Shown: positions 17,410 to 25,751, counted from the stretch's first letter. The stretch is 34,045 nucleotides of DNA from Sedimentisphaerales bacterium (GCA_028277585.1 JANQFY010000227.1:1-34045); one strand, 5' to 3'. Notes: generated by a model from the letters alone, not told the origin. Program-made: numbers and translations.

Positions 17410-17462
17410 GGTGTCCGGTACCTTTTCCGGCAACGGTATATGAAGAGGTACCGGACACCTTT
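17410..17462 (+). repeat. Perfect 14-bp inverted repeat between prepilin and peptidase genes, terminator-like or REP-like
   Basis: GGTGTCCGGTACCT at 17410-17423 is exactly complementary to AGGTACCGGACACC at 17446-17459, with a 22-nt loop. The right arm is followed by TTTCTATTT, a poor but T-rich tract, so the structure may stop transcription of the prepilin-like gene. The long loop and perfect GC-rich arms also fit a dispersed palindromic repeat. No second copy was seen in this window. Confidence 0.65.
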
Positions 17463-17489
17463 CTATTTACGAAGAAGGAGATCACCCCT

Positions 17490-20400
17490 ATGAGAGCACT
17501 GCGTTTTGTCCTGGGCATTGGTTTCTTGTGTATGAGCCTTTCTCCGCTGGCCGCCGGCGATTCTGAGCCTGGCGCCAAGGCTGAGAAGAGCGACAAAGAT
17601 GTGGTGCAGATCAAGAAGGAACTCCAGTTACTGGAGAAGGTCGCGAAGCGGCGCCTCTTGCTCCACTTCCTCAAGGCGGAGAAGGACACGCGCGGGGCGG
17701 CCTTGGGTGAACTCGCGCCGGAATCAGCCGGTACGGTGCGCCGGCTCTTCGAGAAGGATGCGGCTTTCAAGCAACTCGACTATCATCTCCTGGAGAAGAT
17801 GGAGAACTGCGAGAAGCGCCTGCTCGCCCAATTGAGGAACGACAAGTTCCAGGGTGTCGAGGACCTTCTGGAGTTCGTCGCCGACAAGAAGCATCCAGAC
17901 AGCGCCATCTACGCCCGCCTCATGGGAACAGTCGAATTGAACTTCCGCTACGCGCGGCGCAAGGACCTGATCGCAAAGGACGACTTCGCCAAGGACCTGC
18001 CCGGCCGGCTCACTGAGACGGCGTTGCGCGTCCAGGGCACGGCGGGGCACTCGGTAACGGAGTTGGCGAAAGCCACCTGGAAAGGCAAGAAATCCGACGC
18101 GCTCCCCGTCTGGTGGTTCGATCGCGCCTCGGCGACCGTCACATTCGCCTTCGCTCCGGTGCCTGCTTCACCCGATTACCCTCTGCTGGACCTGAACGAA
18201 ACGACCAAGGAACAGTTGCTTGCTCTGCCTTCGGTTGAGCAGGAGACCGCCGAGGCCATTCTGAAATACGCCGAGAAACGCGGATTCCAGGGCCCGGAGG
18301 AATTGCGTCTGATCCCCGAGGTCCCGCGCCATTTGCTCGCCCCGCTGCAGACGCTCTGCAAAGCGAGCGAACTAAAGAAAAAGAAGAAATGGACGGTGAT
18401 GGTGTTCCTCAACGCCGCCAATAACCTTGAACCGTTCGGCATCGAGGACCTGAACGAAATGGAAAAGGTCGGGTCCAGCCGCCAAGTGAACGTGGTGGTC
18501 GAACTGGCCCGTTACTACCCGAAGCTCAAGGCCCCGGCGGTCAACAGCAGCTACTTCTTCAATCCACTGGCCGAGCGACACCCTGTCTTCTACTACGGCC
18601 TGGACAACGAACCGGGCGTTTCACGCTACTATGTCCTCCAGGATGACGACGAGGTGCGGATCCGCTCGGTGCTCAAAGCCAAGGGCCCGAAAGCGGACGC
18701 GGGGCGTCCCGAGTCACTCATCGACTTCGCCAAGTGGGCAATCGAGCACTACCCGGCTGAGCATTACGCGCTGGTGATCTGGAATCACGGCGCCGGCTGG
18801 TCCGGCGTGTCCTACGATGACAACACCCACCACGGCATGGATATGCCTGAGGTGCGCACCGCCCTCGAAGAGATCTGCGCGACCCTGGGCGACGACCGCC
18901 GTATCGACATCCTGGACTTCGACGCCTGCCTGATGGCAACCCTTGAGGTCGGCTACGAACTCAAGGACACCGTCGATTTCCTGCTCGCCTCCCAGGCGCT
19001 CGAACCGGGCGACGGCATGCCCTACGATGATTACCTCAAGTGGCTCGTGACCTATCCTTCGGCCCCGCCGGTCTCGTTCGCCAAGGCCATGGTGGACAGC
19101 TATGTGCATTCCTACGCTCCGAAGGGCTCACAGGTCGAGGGGGACAATTCTGCGTTCTTCGAAACCAAATCCGCCGTGCGCCTGTCGCGCATGGCCGAAC
19201 TGCGTGACGCCGTGAATCGAGTGGCGGAACTGCTACTCGCCCGTCCCGCCCTGCTGGGCGAAGTGACCGAACAGGTGATGAGCGATGTGCGCCGCTTCGG
19301 CCGTCTGGTGGACATCCACGACTTCTTCACCAAGCTGGCGAAACACCAGAAACAGGATGAGGAACTCAAGAAGGCGGTCGAAGCCGTCGTCGATCTGATT
19401 GGCTACCCGGAGGACCGCTACAAACTCGTCAACGAGGTGGTCATCAAACGCCGCTCGAAAGGCAACGTGATCTGGGGATTCAATGGATGGCTCGCGCCGC
19501 CTCGCTCGTTGGCGCCTTACGTGCACGAAGGCAAGCACGCCAAGACGCCCCTGGTCGGTCCTGACGAGCGGGGCAATTACGTTGCGCGGCTGCGTTTCCG
19601 GCCGCGACTGCTCGACCCCAAGAACAAGAAACGCGTCGAGGTCAAAGAGATCAACTACCGCTTTGAGGACGAGCAAATCAAGAGGACGGCCAAGGACTTC
19701 AAGAACCTGTTCTTCGCCACGGACTTCCCGGAGAACGGCGCGGTGGTCGCCGAGGGGCACATGGTCAGCAACAGCCGCAGCCACGGCTTGTCGATCTACT
19801 TCCCCGCCTACCTCGGATTCCATCCCGAATACCAGCGTCTGCAGTTCGCCAAGGACTGTCCCTGGGCCCAGCTCTGTGCCCGGTTCCCGCTCAAGACCCT
19901 CGAATCGAAGCGAGAGATCGCGCTGCTGGGTGTGCAGCACATGACGCGCCCGGAGCGCGAACGTTTGGGTAAGATCGTCACTCCCGAGGCGTTCCGCAAA
20001 GCCGCGCGGGAACTGGACACCGCTGCGCCGCTGCGCGAGGCGCTCGAGGCAAGCGGATACCCCTTCACGGTCACACCCGACCCGCGCCCCTATGGAAAGG
20101 ACTGGGCCGAACTGATTGCCCAGTGGGAACCGAGGATTGTCGTGGTCGACAACACCGTCGGGTCCCCTTCGGGCCGACAGGATCCCTACGGATATCTCTC
20201 CAGCCGGCGCCCGACCTTGCCGAACGTTCAGGGGCCGGATACGCGAACGCTCAGCGAATACCTGGGCCGCAGTGGAAGGCTCTTGCTAATGAGCCCCACG
20301 ATCCTCTCTCGATCCTGGGATTGGCCCTTCTATCGCGATGTGCTCGGGCTCCAGTACGGCCAAGCGTGGGACCGCTCGTACAAGTTCCACTTGGCCGGCA

Positions 20401-20738
20401 AGGAGGATGCGACGTTCGAGATTCTGACCCAGCGCAAGGGCCAATCCGTTCGCGTCTTCGAAGGAGGCGAAGGGGTGGAACCCCTGTGCCTGCTGGCCGA
20501 TACGAAGGCGATGATCGGCGCCAAGATCACGCGCACGCACCCGACCACCAAGACGCCCTTCCGCGCCGTCGTACTCGGGTTCTACCTGTCGGATATCCAG
20601 GACGAAGATCAGCGCAAGAATCTTCTCAAGGAGATCCTGACGTTCCTCGACCCGGAGGGGACGATCCCCGTGACACCGCCTTCGGAGAGCGAAGAGAAGG
20701 ACGCGAAAGAAGAGGCGCCGTCCGAGCAGGAAGGCTAG
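17490..20738 (+). CDS. Large secreted clostripain-family (C11) cysteine peptidase with helix-hairpin-helix segment
   Basis: This 1082-residue protein starts at the ATG at 17490, with AAGGAG 8 nt upstream, and has a Sec signal peptide (residues 1-22). Residues about 30-225 are an uncharacterised, charged, mostly helical region. Residues about 231-290 form a ComEA-like helix-hairpin-helix segment (LLDLNETTKEQLLALPSV, then FQGPEELRLIPEVP). The C11 peptidase domain starts near residue 300 (KKWTVMVFLNAANNLEP). The catalytic dyad is visible as H433 in W-N-H-G-A-G-W and C480 in D-A-C-L-M-A. SRSHGLSIYFPAY closes the core. About 250 further residues form an additional domain with a strand such as PRIVVVDNTVG, ending in an acidic tail. 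At 1082 residues it is about twice clostripain's length. The family cleaves after basic residues; its target here is unknown. Confidence 0.9.
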   Translation: MRALRFVLGIGFLCMSLSPLAAGDSEPGAKAEKSDKDVVQIKKELQLLEKVAKRRLLLHFLKAEKDTRGAALGELAPESAGTVRRLFEKDAAFKQLDYHLLEKMENCEKRLLAQLRNDKFQGVEDLLEFVADKKHPDSAIYARLMGTVELNFRYARRKDLIAKDDFAKDLPGRLTETALRVQGTAGHSVTELAKATWKGKKSDALPVWWFDRASATVTFAFAPVPASPDYPLLDLNETTKEQLLALPSVEQETAEAILKYAEKRGFQGPEELRLIPEVPRHLLAPLQTLCKASELKKKKKWTVMVFLNAANNLEPFGIEDLNEMEKVGSSRQVNVVVELARYYPKLKAPAVNSSYFFNPLAERHPVFYYGLDNEPGVSRYYVLQDDDEVRIRSVLKAKGPKADAGRPESLIDFAKWAIEHYPAEHYALVIWNHGAGWSGVSYDDNTHHGMDMPEVRTALEEICATLGDDRRIDILDFDACLMATLEVGYELKDTVDFLLASQALEPGDGMPYDDYLKWLVTYPSAPPVSFAKAMVDSYVHSYAPKGSQVEGDNSAFFETKSAVRLSRMAELRDAVNRVAELLLARPALLGEVTEQVMSDVRRFGRLVDIHDFFTKLAKHQKQDEELKKAVEAVVDLIGYPEDRYKLVNEVVIKRRSKGNVIWGFNGWLAPPRSLAPYVHEGKHAKTPLVGPDERGNYVARLRFRPRLLDPKNKKRVEVKEINYRFEDEQIKRTAKDFKNLFFATDFPENGAVVAEGHMVSNSRSHGLSIYFPAYLGFHPEYQRLQFAKDCPWAQLCARFPLKTLESKREIALLGVQHMTRPERERLGKIVTPEAFRKAARELDTAAPLREALEASGYPFTVTPDPRPYGKDWAELIAQWEPRIVVVDNTVGSPSGRQDPYGYLSSRRPTLPNVQGPDTRTLSEYLGRSGRLLLMSPTILSRSWDWPFYRDVLGLQYGQAWDRSYKFHLAGKEDATFEILTQRKGQSVRVFEGGEGVEPLCLLADTKAMIGAKITRTHPTTKTPFRAVVLGFYLSDIQDEDQRKNLLKEILTFLDPEGTIPVTPPSESEEKDAKEEAPSEQEG

Positions 20739-20777
20739 ACGCGCCGGAAACGGCGCCAGATCACTGGGAACGGATAC

Positions 20778-21554
20778 ATGTCATCCGAACTGAACCATGA
20801 GGCGATCGAGCAGGTCGTCGGTTTCCTGAAACAGAGCAACCGCATTCTGTTCATTACAGGCGCGGGCATCTCGGCCGACTCCGGCCTGCCCACTTACCGT
20901 GGCATTGGCGGACTCTACAACGTCGAGACCACCGAGGACGGCCTGCCCATCGAGAAGGCCCTTTCGGGTGACATCATTGACGAACGCCCGGAACTGACGT
21001 GGAAGTATCTCGCGCAGATCGAGCAGACATGCCGCGGCGCAGAGCCGAATCGCGCCCATGAGGTGATCGCGGAAATGGAGGCGCGTTTCGAGCGGATCTG
21101 GACACTGACGCAGAACGTCGACGGGTTTCATCACCGGGCCGGTAGTAAGAATATCATCGATATTCATGGCAACTTGCACGACCTCCGTTGCACGAGCTGC
21201 GACTACTGCCGAACCGTCGAGGACTACAGCAGATTGTCCTTGCCCCCGCGTTGCCCGAAGTGCGAAGCGATCGTGCGCCCTGATGTTGTTCTGTTCGGCG
21301 AGATGCTCCCTCAGGAAAAGGTGCAGAGCCTCTACAAGGAACTCTACGAGGGCTTTGACACGATCTTCACCGTGGGGACCACCAGCGTGTTTCCTTACAT
21401 CGCCGAGCCGATCCGCGTGGCGGGTTCGATGGGCTGGAAGACCGTCGAGATCAATCCGGACACGAGCAATGTGTCGCATCGCGTAGACGTGAAGCTGGCG
21501 ATGCGCGCCGCGACGGCTTTGGAAGCCATCTGGCAGCGATACCTGGAAACGTAG
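20778..21554 (+). CDS. Sir2-family NAD-dependent protein deacylase
   Basis: This 258-residue cytoplasmic sirtuin removes acyl groups from protein lysines with NAD+ as co-substrate. The NAD motif GAGISADSGLPTYRG (residues 28-42), T-Q-N-V-D (111-115), catalytic H130 in D-I-H-G-N, and the zinc ribbon C138-C141 with C159-C162 (CTSC, CPKC) are all present, as is RPDVVLFGE. The length is normal for bacterial Sir2. It starts 39 bp after the peptidase gene and may be co-transcribed with it. It ends only 16 bp from the convergent hydrogenase operon, with no obvious terminator between them. A link to redox state through NAD+ is possible but not shown. The residues used to sort sirtuins into desuccinylase or deacetylase types are not clear to me here. 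Confidence 0.92.
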   Translation: MSSELNHEAIEQVVGFLKQSNRILFITGAGISADSGLPTYRGIGGLYNVETTEDGLPIEKALSGDIIDERPELTWKYLAQIEQTCRGAEPNRAHEVIAEMEARFERIWTLTQNVDGFHHRAGSKNIIDIHGNLHDLRCTSCDYCRTVEDYSRLSLPPRCPKCEAIVRPDVVLFGEMLPQEKVQSLYKELYEGFDTIFTVGTTSVFPYIAEPIRVAGSMGWKTVEINPDTSNVSHRVDVKLAMRAATALEAIWQRYLET

Positions 21555-21570
21555 CTTCGGCCGAATCGAT

Positions 21571-22056
21571 CTACACGGCCAGCGGGAAGAGATCGCGGAG
21601 GAGGCCCGTCACCGTCTGGATGGACTTCCACACAGACGGCGACACCGGCTCTCCCAGTCGCACACACTCCGGCTGGATGCCCAGCAGAAAGACCTCCACG
21701 TCGACATCCTGGCGCAGCATATCGACGAAGAGATGGAGCGACAATGCGTGCGTGGAGAAGGCGAAATCACTGACCTGATCGGGGCGGTACAGTCTCATCT
21801 CTCCGGGCACTCCACCGAAATCAACGGCGTCGACCACCAGGAGATTCTCCGGCGCGGCGTGAACGATCGGCCGGATATAGTTCTCGGGGACGGTCCCGGC
21901 GTCGATCACCCGGGCCGAAATGCTCCCAGTGACATTCTCGCACACGAGCGGGCCGACGCCGTCGTCGCCCTTGAGGATATGCCCCACGCCCAGAATGACG
22001 GTCTCCGAGCCGCGCAGGCTGCCCAGGCACTCTGAGAGATCCCGTTCGTCGCTCAT
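21571..22056 (-). CDS. hycI: Hydrogenase maturation endopeptidase, HycI-like
   Basis: This 161-residue protease belongs to the HycI/HyaD/HybD family, which removes the C-terminal extension of a [NiFe]-hydrogenase large subunit after nickel is inserted. The N-terminal motif reads LGVGHILKGDDGVG. D32, D76 (VVDAVDFGG) and H103 (STHALSL) correspond to the nickel-sensing ligands of the family, by inference from E. coli HycI. IDAGTVPENY is typical of the HycI branch serving group 4 enzymes. It is the last gene of the operon; its ATG lies 4 nt after the stop of the NuoI-like gene and has no good ribosome binding site, so translational coupling is likely. The matching substrate is the large subunit at 28658-29875, which carries an uncleaved extension. 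No other hyp genes lie in the window. Confidence 0.92.
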   Translation of the reverse strand: MSDERDLSECLGSLRGSETVILGVGHILKGDDGVGPLVCENVTGSISARVIDAGTVPENYIRPIVHAAPENLLVVDAVDFGGVPGEMRLYRPDQVSDFAFSTHALSLHLFVDMLRQDVDVEVFLLGIQPECVRLGEPVSPSVWKSIQTVTGLLRDLFPLAV

Positions 22057-22060
22057 GGCG

Positions 22061-22693
22061 TCACAGCCGGATGTTCAACTCGCACTTGCACTTGGGGCAG
22101 AGAATCCGCATGAAGTCACGGGTCTGCATCTCCTTGGGCGCTGCCTCGGTCGGCGTCTTGGCGCCTTCCGACCCGTTGCCTCCGGAGCCATTCTTCCAGA
22201 GCGCTGCATTCTTGGCCAGCAGCAGAGAGGGATTGGTGTACGCCAGCGGACCAAGCTTCTCGTAGAGCCAGACCAGGTGCTTCTTCGTGCCAATCACGGC
22301 GCCGCACTTCTCGCACAACTGAAGTTCATGCTCGTGAACCTCCGCCATGCTCTCTCGGTCCAGCCCCGCCAGGTCCCACTGATTCGACAGTTCGATGCCG
22401 CGTTCGGTAGTGCAGCCGTCCTGACAGTTGCCGCAGAAGATACACGTATCGTAGCGTAAGGTGATCTTCCGGATCGATCGATCCCCATTGACCTCGTCGA
22501 CCTGGGTCAGCGCCTTGGTCGGACATACATTGACGCATGCCCCGCAGCCCACACACAGATCAGGATCGAATTCGGGCTTGCCCCGATAGCGATCGGGCAC
22601 GATGCAAGGTTCAGCCGGGAAGCGCGTCGTGAAGCGGGGCGACACGACAGCCCGGACCGCCTCTTTCAATTCTCGTAGTTTCGGTAAACGCAC
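22061..22693 (-). CDS. NuoI/HycF/MbhN-like two-cluster ferredoxin subunit with zinc-ribbon cysteines
   Basis: This 210-residue iron-sulfur subunit of the hydrogenase complex starts at a GTG at 22693, supported by AAGGAG 7 nt upstream. Two [4Fe-4S] motifs are visible: C47-x2-C50-x2-C53-x3-C57 (CVGCGACVNVCP) and C84-x2-C87-x2-C90-x3-C94 (CIFCGNCQDGC, with Thr instead of Pro after the last Cys). Two further pairs, C127/C130 and C199/C202, can form a zinc ribbon, a feature of NuoI-type subunits of group 4 hydrogenases; a Gly/Ser-rich linker at about 168-185 separates them. It should pass electrons between the electron-entry proteins and the NuoB-like small subunit. It lies far from the other hydrogenase core genes, after the Mrp genes, and just before the maturation protease. 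Confidence 0.88.
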   Translation of the reverse strand: MRLPKLRELKEAVRAVVSPRFTTRFPAEPCIVPDRYRGKPEFDPDLCVGCGACVNVCPTKALTQVDEVNGDRSIRKITLRYDTCIFCGNCQDGCTTERGIELSNQWDLAGLDRESMAEVHEHELQLCEKCGAVIGTKKHLVWLYEKLGPLAYTNPSLLLAKNAALWKNGSGGNGSEGAKTPTEAAPKEMQTRDFMRILCPKCKCELNIRL

Positions 22694-22700
22694 TTCACTG

Positions 22701-22706
22701 CTCCTT
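22701..22706 (-). promoter_or_regulatory. Ribosome binding site supporting a GTG start
   Basis: On the minus strand AAGGAG lies 7 nt before the GTG at 22693, the first codon of the NuoI-like gene. No ATG lies nearby in that frame. Confidence 0.6.
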
Positions 22707-22733
22707 TAGGGCGTCGGGCCCGGCGAGCGGCCG

Positions 22734-23072
22734 TCACGACCTTCCCGAACCGGCGCGTTCAGCGTATTTGTCCACCACCGTCTTCTCCCAGAGCTTGACA
22801 CCGGAGGCATAGGCGCCTTTGGCGATCGCGTGGGCGGCAGTCGGAGACGTCACCAGAATGAACACGGCGCAGACGATCGCCTTGGCCGCGGTGGAACCGA
22901 CGCCGCCCACGAGGGCGACGCCGACCAGGAGCAAAACGGTGCCCAACGTCACGCACTTGGTCGCGGCTTGAAGTCGGTTGTAGACGTCGGGAAAACGCAC
23001 CAGACCGATACACCCGAAAATGTTGAAGAGAATGCCGACGAAGATCAGAATGTAGCCAACAACATCAATCAT
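22734..23072 (-). CDS. mrpG: MrpG/MnhG (MbhC-like) antiporter subunit
   Basis: This 112-residue membrane protein has three hydrophobic segments. The family signature GLVRFPDVYNRLQAATKCVT (residues 23-42) is present, where many homologues have RLHAATK. MrpG is a small subunit of multi-subunit cation/proton antiporters; in membrane-bound hydrogenases of the Mbh type the equivalent is MbhC. The ATG at 23072 overlaps the end of mrpF by 8 bp, so the two are translationally coupled. The soluble tail (VVDKYAERAGSG) is short and charged. Its presence with E, F, B, C and D subunits shows that a complete small-subunit ion-translocation module accompanies the hydrogenase. Confidence 0.93.
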   Translation of the reverse strand: MIDVVGYILIFVGILFNIFGCIGLVRFPDVYNRLQAATKCVTLGTVLLLVGVALVGGVGSTAAKAIVCAVFILVTSPTAAHAIAKGAYASGVKLWEKTVVDKYAERAGSGRS

Positions 23073-23331
23073 CGAAGCACCTGCCCTCCAGGAACTTGGC
23101 CAGCGCGATGGTGCCGATGAAGCTGAGCAACGCCCAGGCCAGAGCCACGTTCAAATAGAAATCCTGGCCCGTCGCCAGTCCGAGCAAAGCGCAGAACCCG
23201 ACGAGGACGATACCCAGAATGTCGATCGCCACCGTACGATCGGGAGCGCTGGGCCCGCGCCCGATGCGGTACAAGCAGAGGAAGCAGCAGGCACACAAAC
23301 CGAAGTAGAATGATTGCATTAGCACGAACAT
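23065..23331 (-). CDS. mrpF: MrpF/MnhF (MbhB-like) antiporter subunit
   Basis: This 88-residue membrane protein begins at the ATG at 23331, where GAGGTG lies 5 nt upstream. The frame is open further upstream into mrpE, but those residues are not hydrophobic and lack support. Three membrane segments are predicted. The family motif GPSAPDRTVAID (residues 26-37) is present, with the conserved Asp-Arg and Asp of MrpF. MrpF is essential for multi-subunit antiporter assembly; its counterpart in Mbh hydrogenases is MbhB. It begins 14 bp after the end of mrpE and overlaps mrpG by 8 bp. Confidence 0.92.
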   Translation of the reverse strand: MFVLMQSFYFGLCACCFLCLYRIGRGPSAPDRTVAIDILGIVLVGFCALLGLATGQDFYLNVALAWALLSFIGTIALAKFLEGRCFDD

Positions 23332-23345
23332 AAACGCACCTCGAG

Positions 23346-23849
23346 CTACTCGAAAATCTTGTGAAGGAACCACTCGAATCGCTGGGCGATCAACTGTGTC
23401 GCCGGCTCGATGTCCTCGGCCTGCACATTGATCCAATGGATGTACAGATAACCGTCATCGGTCAGATCGACGGTCAGTGTGCCCGGCGTCAGAGTGATGG
23501 AGTTGGCTAGCGCAGTAATCGCCGAATCGGTCTTCAGGCTCGTCTTGATCTTGACGATCCCCGGCCGGATCGGCATCGCCGGGTGCAGGGCGCGATAGAC
23601 CACATCCAGATTGGCGCGGAGGACATAGTAGAAGAACACGGGGACATACGCCAGGAACCAGAAGACCCGGACCGGCGAGATGAAGACGTGGTGCTCCTTG
23701 GGCAGGATGTCGTGGAACAGCAGCGCCACGAGCAGCGAGGCCATCAGCCCGGCGACGACCACCTGAACATCGATCCGTCCGTCCACGAAGGGCCAGGAGA
23801 CCAGGATCCAGACCAAAAACGCCAGTACGAAATAGATCAAACGTCGCAT
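23346..23849 (-). CDS. mrpE: MrpE/MnhE (MbhA-like) antiporter subunit
   Basis: This 167-residue protein has two or three N-terminal membrane helices followed by a cytoplasmic domain. RANLDVVYRALHP and ITLTPGTLTVD are the hallmark stretches of the MrpE/MnhE family. GAGG lies about 9 nt before the ATG. In archaeal mbh operons the equivalent gene (mbhA) comes first, ahead of mbhB and mbhC; here E-F-G follow the MrpD gene instead. Gaps to the neighbours are 18 bp and 14 bp, indicating one transcript. Its role is structural within the ion-translocating arm. Confidence 0.93.
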   Translation of the reverse strand: MRRLIYFVLAFLVWILVSWPFVDGRIDVQVVVAGLMASLLVALLFHDILPKEHHVFISPVRVFWFLAYVPVFFYYVLRANLDVVYRALHPAMPIRPGIVKIKTSLKTDSAITALANSITLTPGTLTVDLTDDGYLYIHWINVQAEDIEPATQLIAQRFEWFLHKIFE

Positions 23850-23867
23850 AGGATCAACCTCAATAAG

Positions 23868-25382
23868 TCAATGCGCCACCACGGCCGCCGGCGCTGTGCC
23901 CGCCTGGACCAGGACGTCGACCGCCGGTTGCAGAACCGTCTCTCGCAATCCCGGGAGCAGGACCAGCAGACTCATGGCCAAACAGAGCACCGCCAGGAAG
24001 GCCATCGCCCCGAGCATGAAGCCTCCGTTCTCCTGCGTACGCTCAAGATCCTCGGGCAACTGGCCCAGGAAGACATAGCGCTGTACCTTCAGGAACGAAA
24101 GCAACGTCACCAAACTGACGATCACCGTCACCGCCGCCAGAAGATAGAACCCCGCCTGAACGGCGGCGAGGACCAGAATCAGCTTGCTCCAGAATCCATT
24201 GAAAGGCGGCACGCCGGCGATCGACGCCGAGGCGATCGCACACGTCGCCCGCGTGTAGGGCATCCGTTCGACGAGTCCGCCCATCTTCTTGAGCTGTCGG
24301 GTCCCCGTCGCCATCTCCACCGAACCGCTGGCCAGGAACAGAAGCGATTTGAAGACCGCGTGATTGAGCAGGTGGAACAGGCCGCCCAGGATGGCCAGGG
24401 ACGCCCACAGGGGATCCCCTTCTCGCGCGAGGATCAGTGCGCCCAGGCCCACGCCCAGAACAACATAGCCCATCTGTGAGATGCTGTGGTAGGCGAGCAG
24501 GCGTTTGAAGTCCCACTGCCCGACCGCCAGGAAGACGCCAATCACCATGCTCGAGACGCCCAGCGCAATCAGGACCCAGGCGACGGGAACGGAGACGCCG
24601 AAGACCGTGAAGATCAAGCGCGCCAGAACGTAGACGCCCAGCGCCTTGATCAGCACGCCCGAGAGCATGGCGGAGATCGGCGCCGGCGCCGAGGGATGCG
24701 CGTCGGGCAGCCAGGCATGGAAGGGAACCAGGGCGGCTTTGAGACCGAACCCTGCGACGAACAAGCTCAAGGCAAACGCCAGACCGATGTTCATTCCGAT
24801 CTGACGGATCGTCGCGGAGATCTGCGCCATGTTGAGCGATCCGGTATTGGCGTAGACGAGCGCGACGCCGAAGAGAACGAGCGCCGAGGCGACACTGCCC
24901 AGCACCATGTACTTGAACGACGCTTCGAGTTCCTCGTGCTCCCCTCCGAAGCCAACCAGCGCATAGGACGCAATGGAAGCGATCTCCAGAAACACATAGA
25001 GATTGAAGATGTCCCCCGAGAGGACGACGCCGTTCATGCCGGCGACCATCAACAGAAACAAGCTGAAATACTTGGGCTTGGCGGTGTACTGCTCCATGTA
25101 GCGAACGCTGAAGAGCATCGCCGCGGCGCTGATGACGCCGATCGCCAGGAGCAGGAGCGAACTGAGACCGTCCAACACGAGGTTGATGCCGAGCGGAATC
25201 GTCCAGTTCCCCATCGCATACGTTCCCGTCTTGCCGACAGACATCACCGCCAGGGCAAGCAGAGTGAGCGTCACAAGATTGGCCAGCAGGGTCGCGACAG
25301 GTTTGAGCCCCCCCTTCAAGACAGGGAGTACGAACGCCGCCACCAGGGGAATGGCTACGAACATGGGCAAGGGCGCATTCAT
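23868..25382 (-). CDS. mrpD: MrpD/MnhD (MbhH-like) antiporter subunit, NuoL/M/N family
   Basis: This 504-residue polytopic protein has about 14 membrane helices of the complex-I antiporter type. Key residues are visible: E133 in YVFLEIASIASYAL on TM5, K215 in GLKAALVPFHAWLPDAH on TM7, and the broken-helix stretch DFKRLLAYHSISQMGY. These form the proton or sodium path along the membrane axis in homologues. The ATG at 25382 overlaps the stop of mrpC by an ATGA motif. The last 30 residues are a short polar tail. This is the first of two NuoL/M/N-type subunits of the operon (the other is at 26794-28656). The AHPSAPAPISAMLSGVLIK stretch fits MrpD/MbhH better than NuoL. Confidence 0.94.
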   Translation of the reverse strand: MNAPLPMFVAIPLVAAFVLPVLKGGLKPVATLLANLVTLTLLALAVMSVGKTGTYAMGNWTIPLGINLVLDGLSSLLLLAIGVISAAAMLFSVRYMEQYTAKPKYFSLFLLMVAGMNGVVLSGDIFNLYVFLEIASIASYALVGFGGEHEELEASFKYMVLGSVASALVLFGVALVYANTGSLNMAQISATIRQIGMNIGLAFALSLFVAGFGLKAALVPFHAWLPDAHPSAPAPISAMLSGVLIKALGVYVLARLIFTVFGVSVPVAWVLIALGVSSMVIGVFLAVGQWDFKRLLAYHSISQMGYVVLGVGLGALILAREGDPLWASLAILGGLFHLLNHAVFKSLLFLASGSVEMATGTRQLKKMGGLVERMPYTRATCAIASASIAGVPPFNGFWSKLILVLAAVQAGFYLLAAVTVIVSLVTLLSFLKVQRYVFLGQLPEDLERTQENGGFMLGAMAFLAVLCLAMSLLVLLPGLRETVLQPAVDVLVQAGTAPAAVVAH

Positions 25383-25747
25383 CCTCGCAACCTCCTAATC
25401 TCGGTGATGTCGAACGTGCCGTACTTGGCATAGGTCCGGATGCAGATCGAAATCATCAGGGCCAACGAACCCAGGCTGATGACGATCGAGGTCAGCACCA
25501 GCGCCTGCGGCAAGGGGTCGACCGAAGCGTTCAGGAACTCTGAGGCAATCGCCTTGGTGGCGCCGTCATACTGGGAGCGTTCGATGATCGGGGCGACGCC
25601 GCCCTTGACGTAGCCGAGCATGATCAGGAAGAGGTTCACCGCGTACTCCATGATCACGATGCCCAGAACGATCTTGACCATGTTCTTCTTCACCACGGCG
25701 CAATACAGCCCGATCATGAACAGCAGGAAACACAATGCATAGGCCAT
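25379..25747 (-). CDS. mrpC: MrpC/MnhC (MbhG-like, NuoK-type) antiporter subunit
   Basis: This 122-residue protein has three membrane helices and is of the NuoK/MrpC type. The ATG at 25747 is chosen because AAGGAG lies 7 nt upstream and the preceding frame is polar. The conserved glutamate in IVIMEYAVNLFLIM (TM2) and the late DPLPQALVLTSIVISLG, where the DPLPQALVLT block is diagnostic, are both present. In Mbh complexes the equivalent MbhG contributes to the ion path between MbhH and the rest of the membrane arm. It starts 4 bp after mrpB and overlaps mrpD by ATGA, so expression is tightly coupled. Confidence 0.94.
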   Translation of the reverse strand: MAYALCFLLFMIGLYCAVVKKNMVKIVLGIVIMEYAVNLFLIMLGYVKGGVAPIIERSQYDGATKAIASEFLNASVDPLPQALVLTSIVISLGSLALMISICIRTYAKYGTFDITEIRRLRG

Positions 25748-25751
25748 GGTT

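Noticed and set aside
24043-25431. 462-residue minus-strand frame overlapping mrpD
   Set aside because: Arg-rich frame on the same strand as mrpD but out of phase; mrpD carries all family residues.
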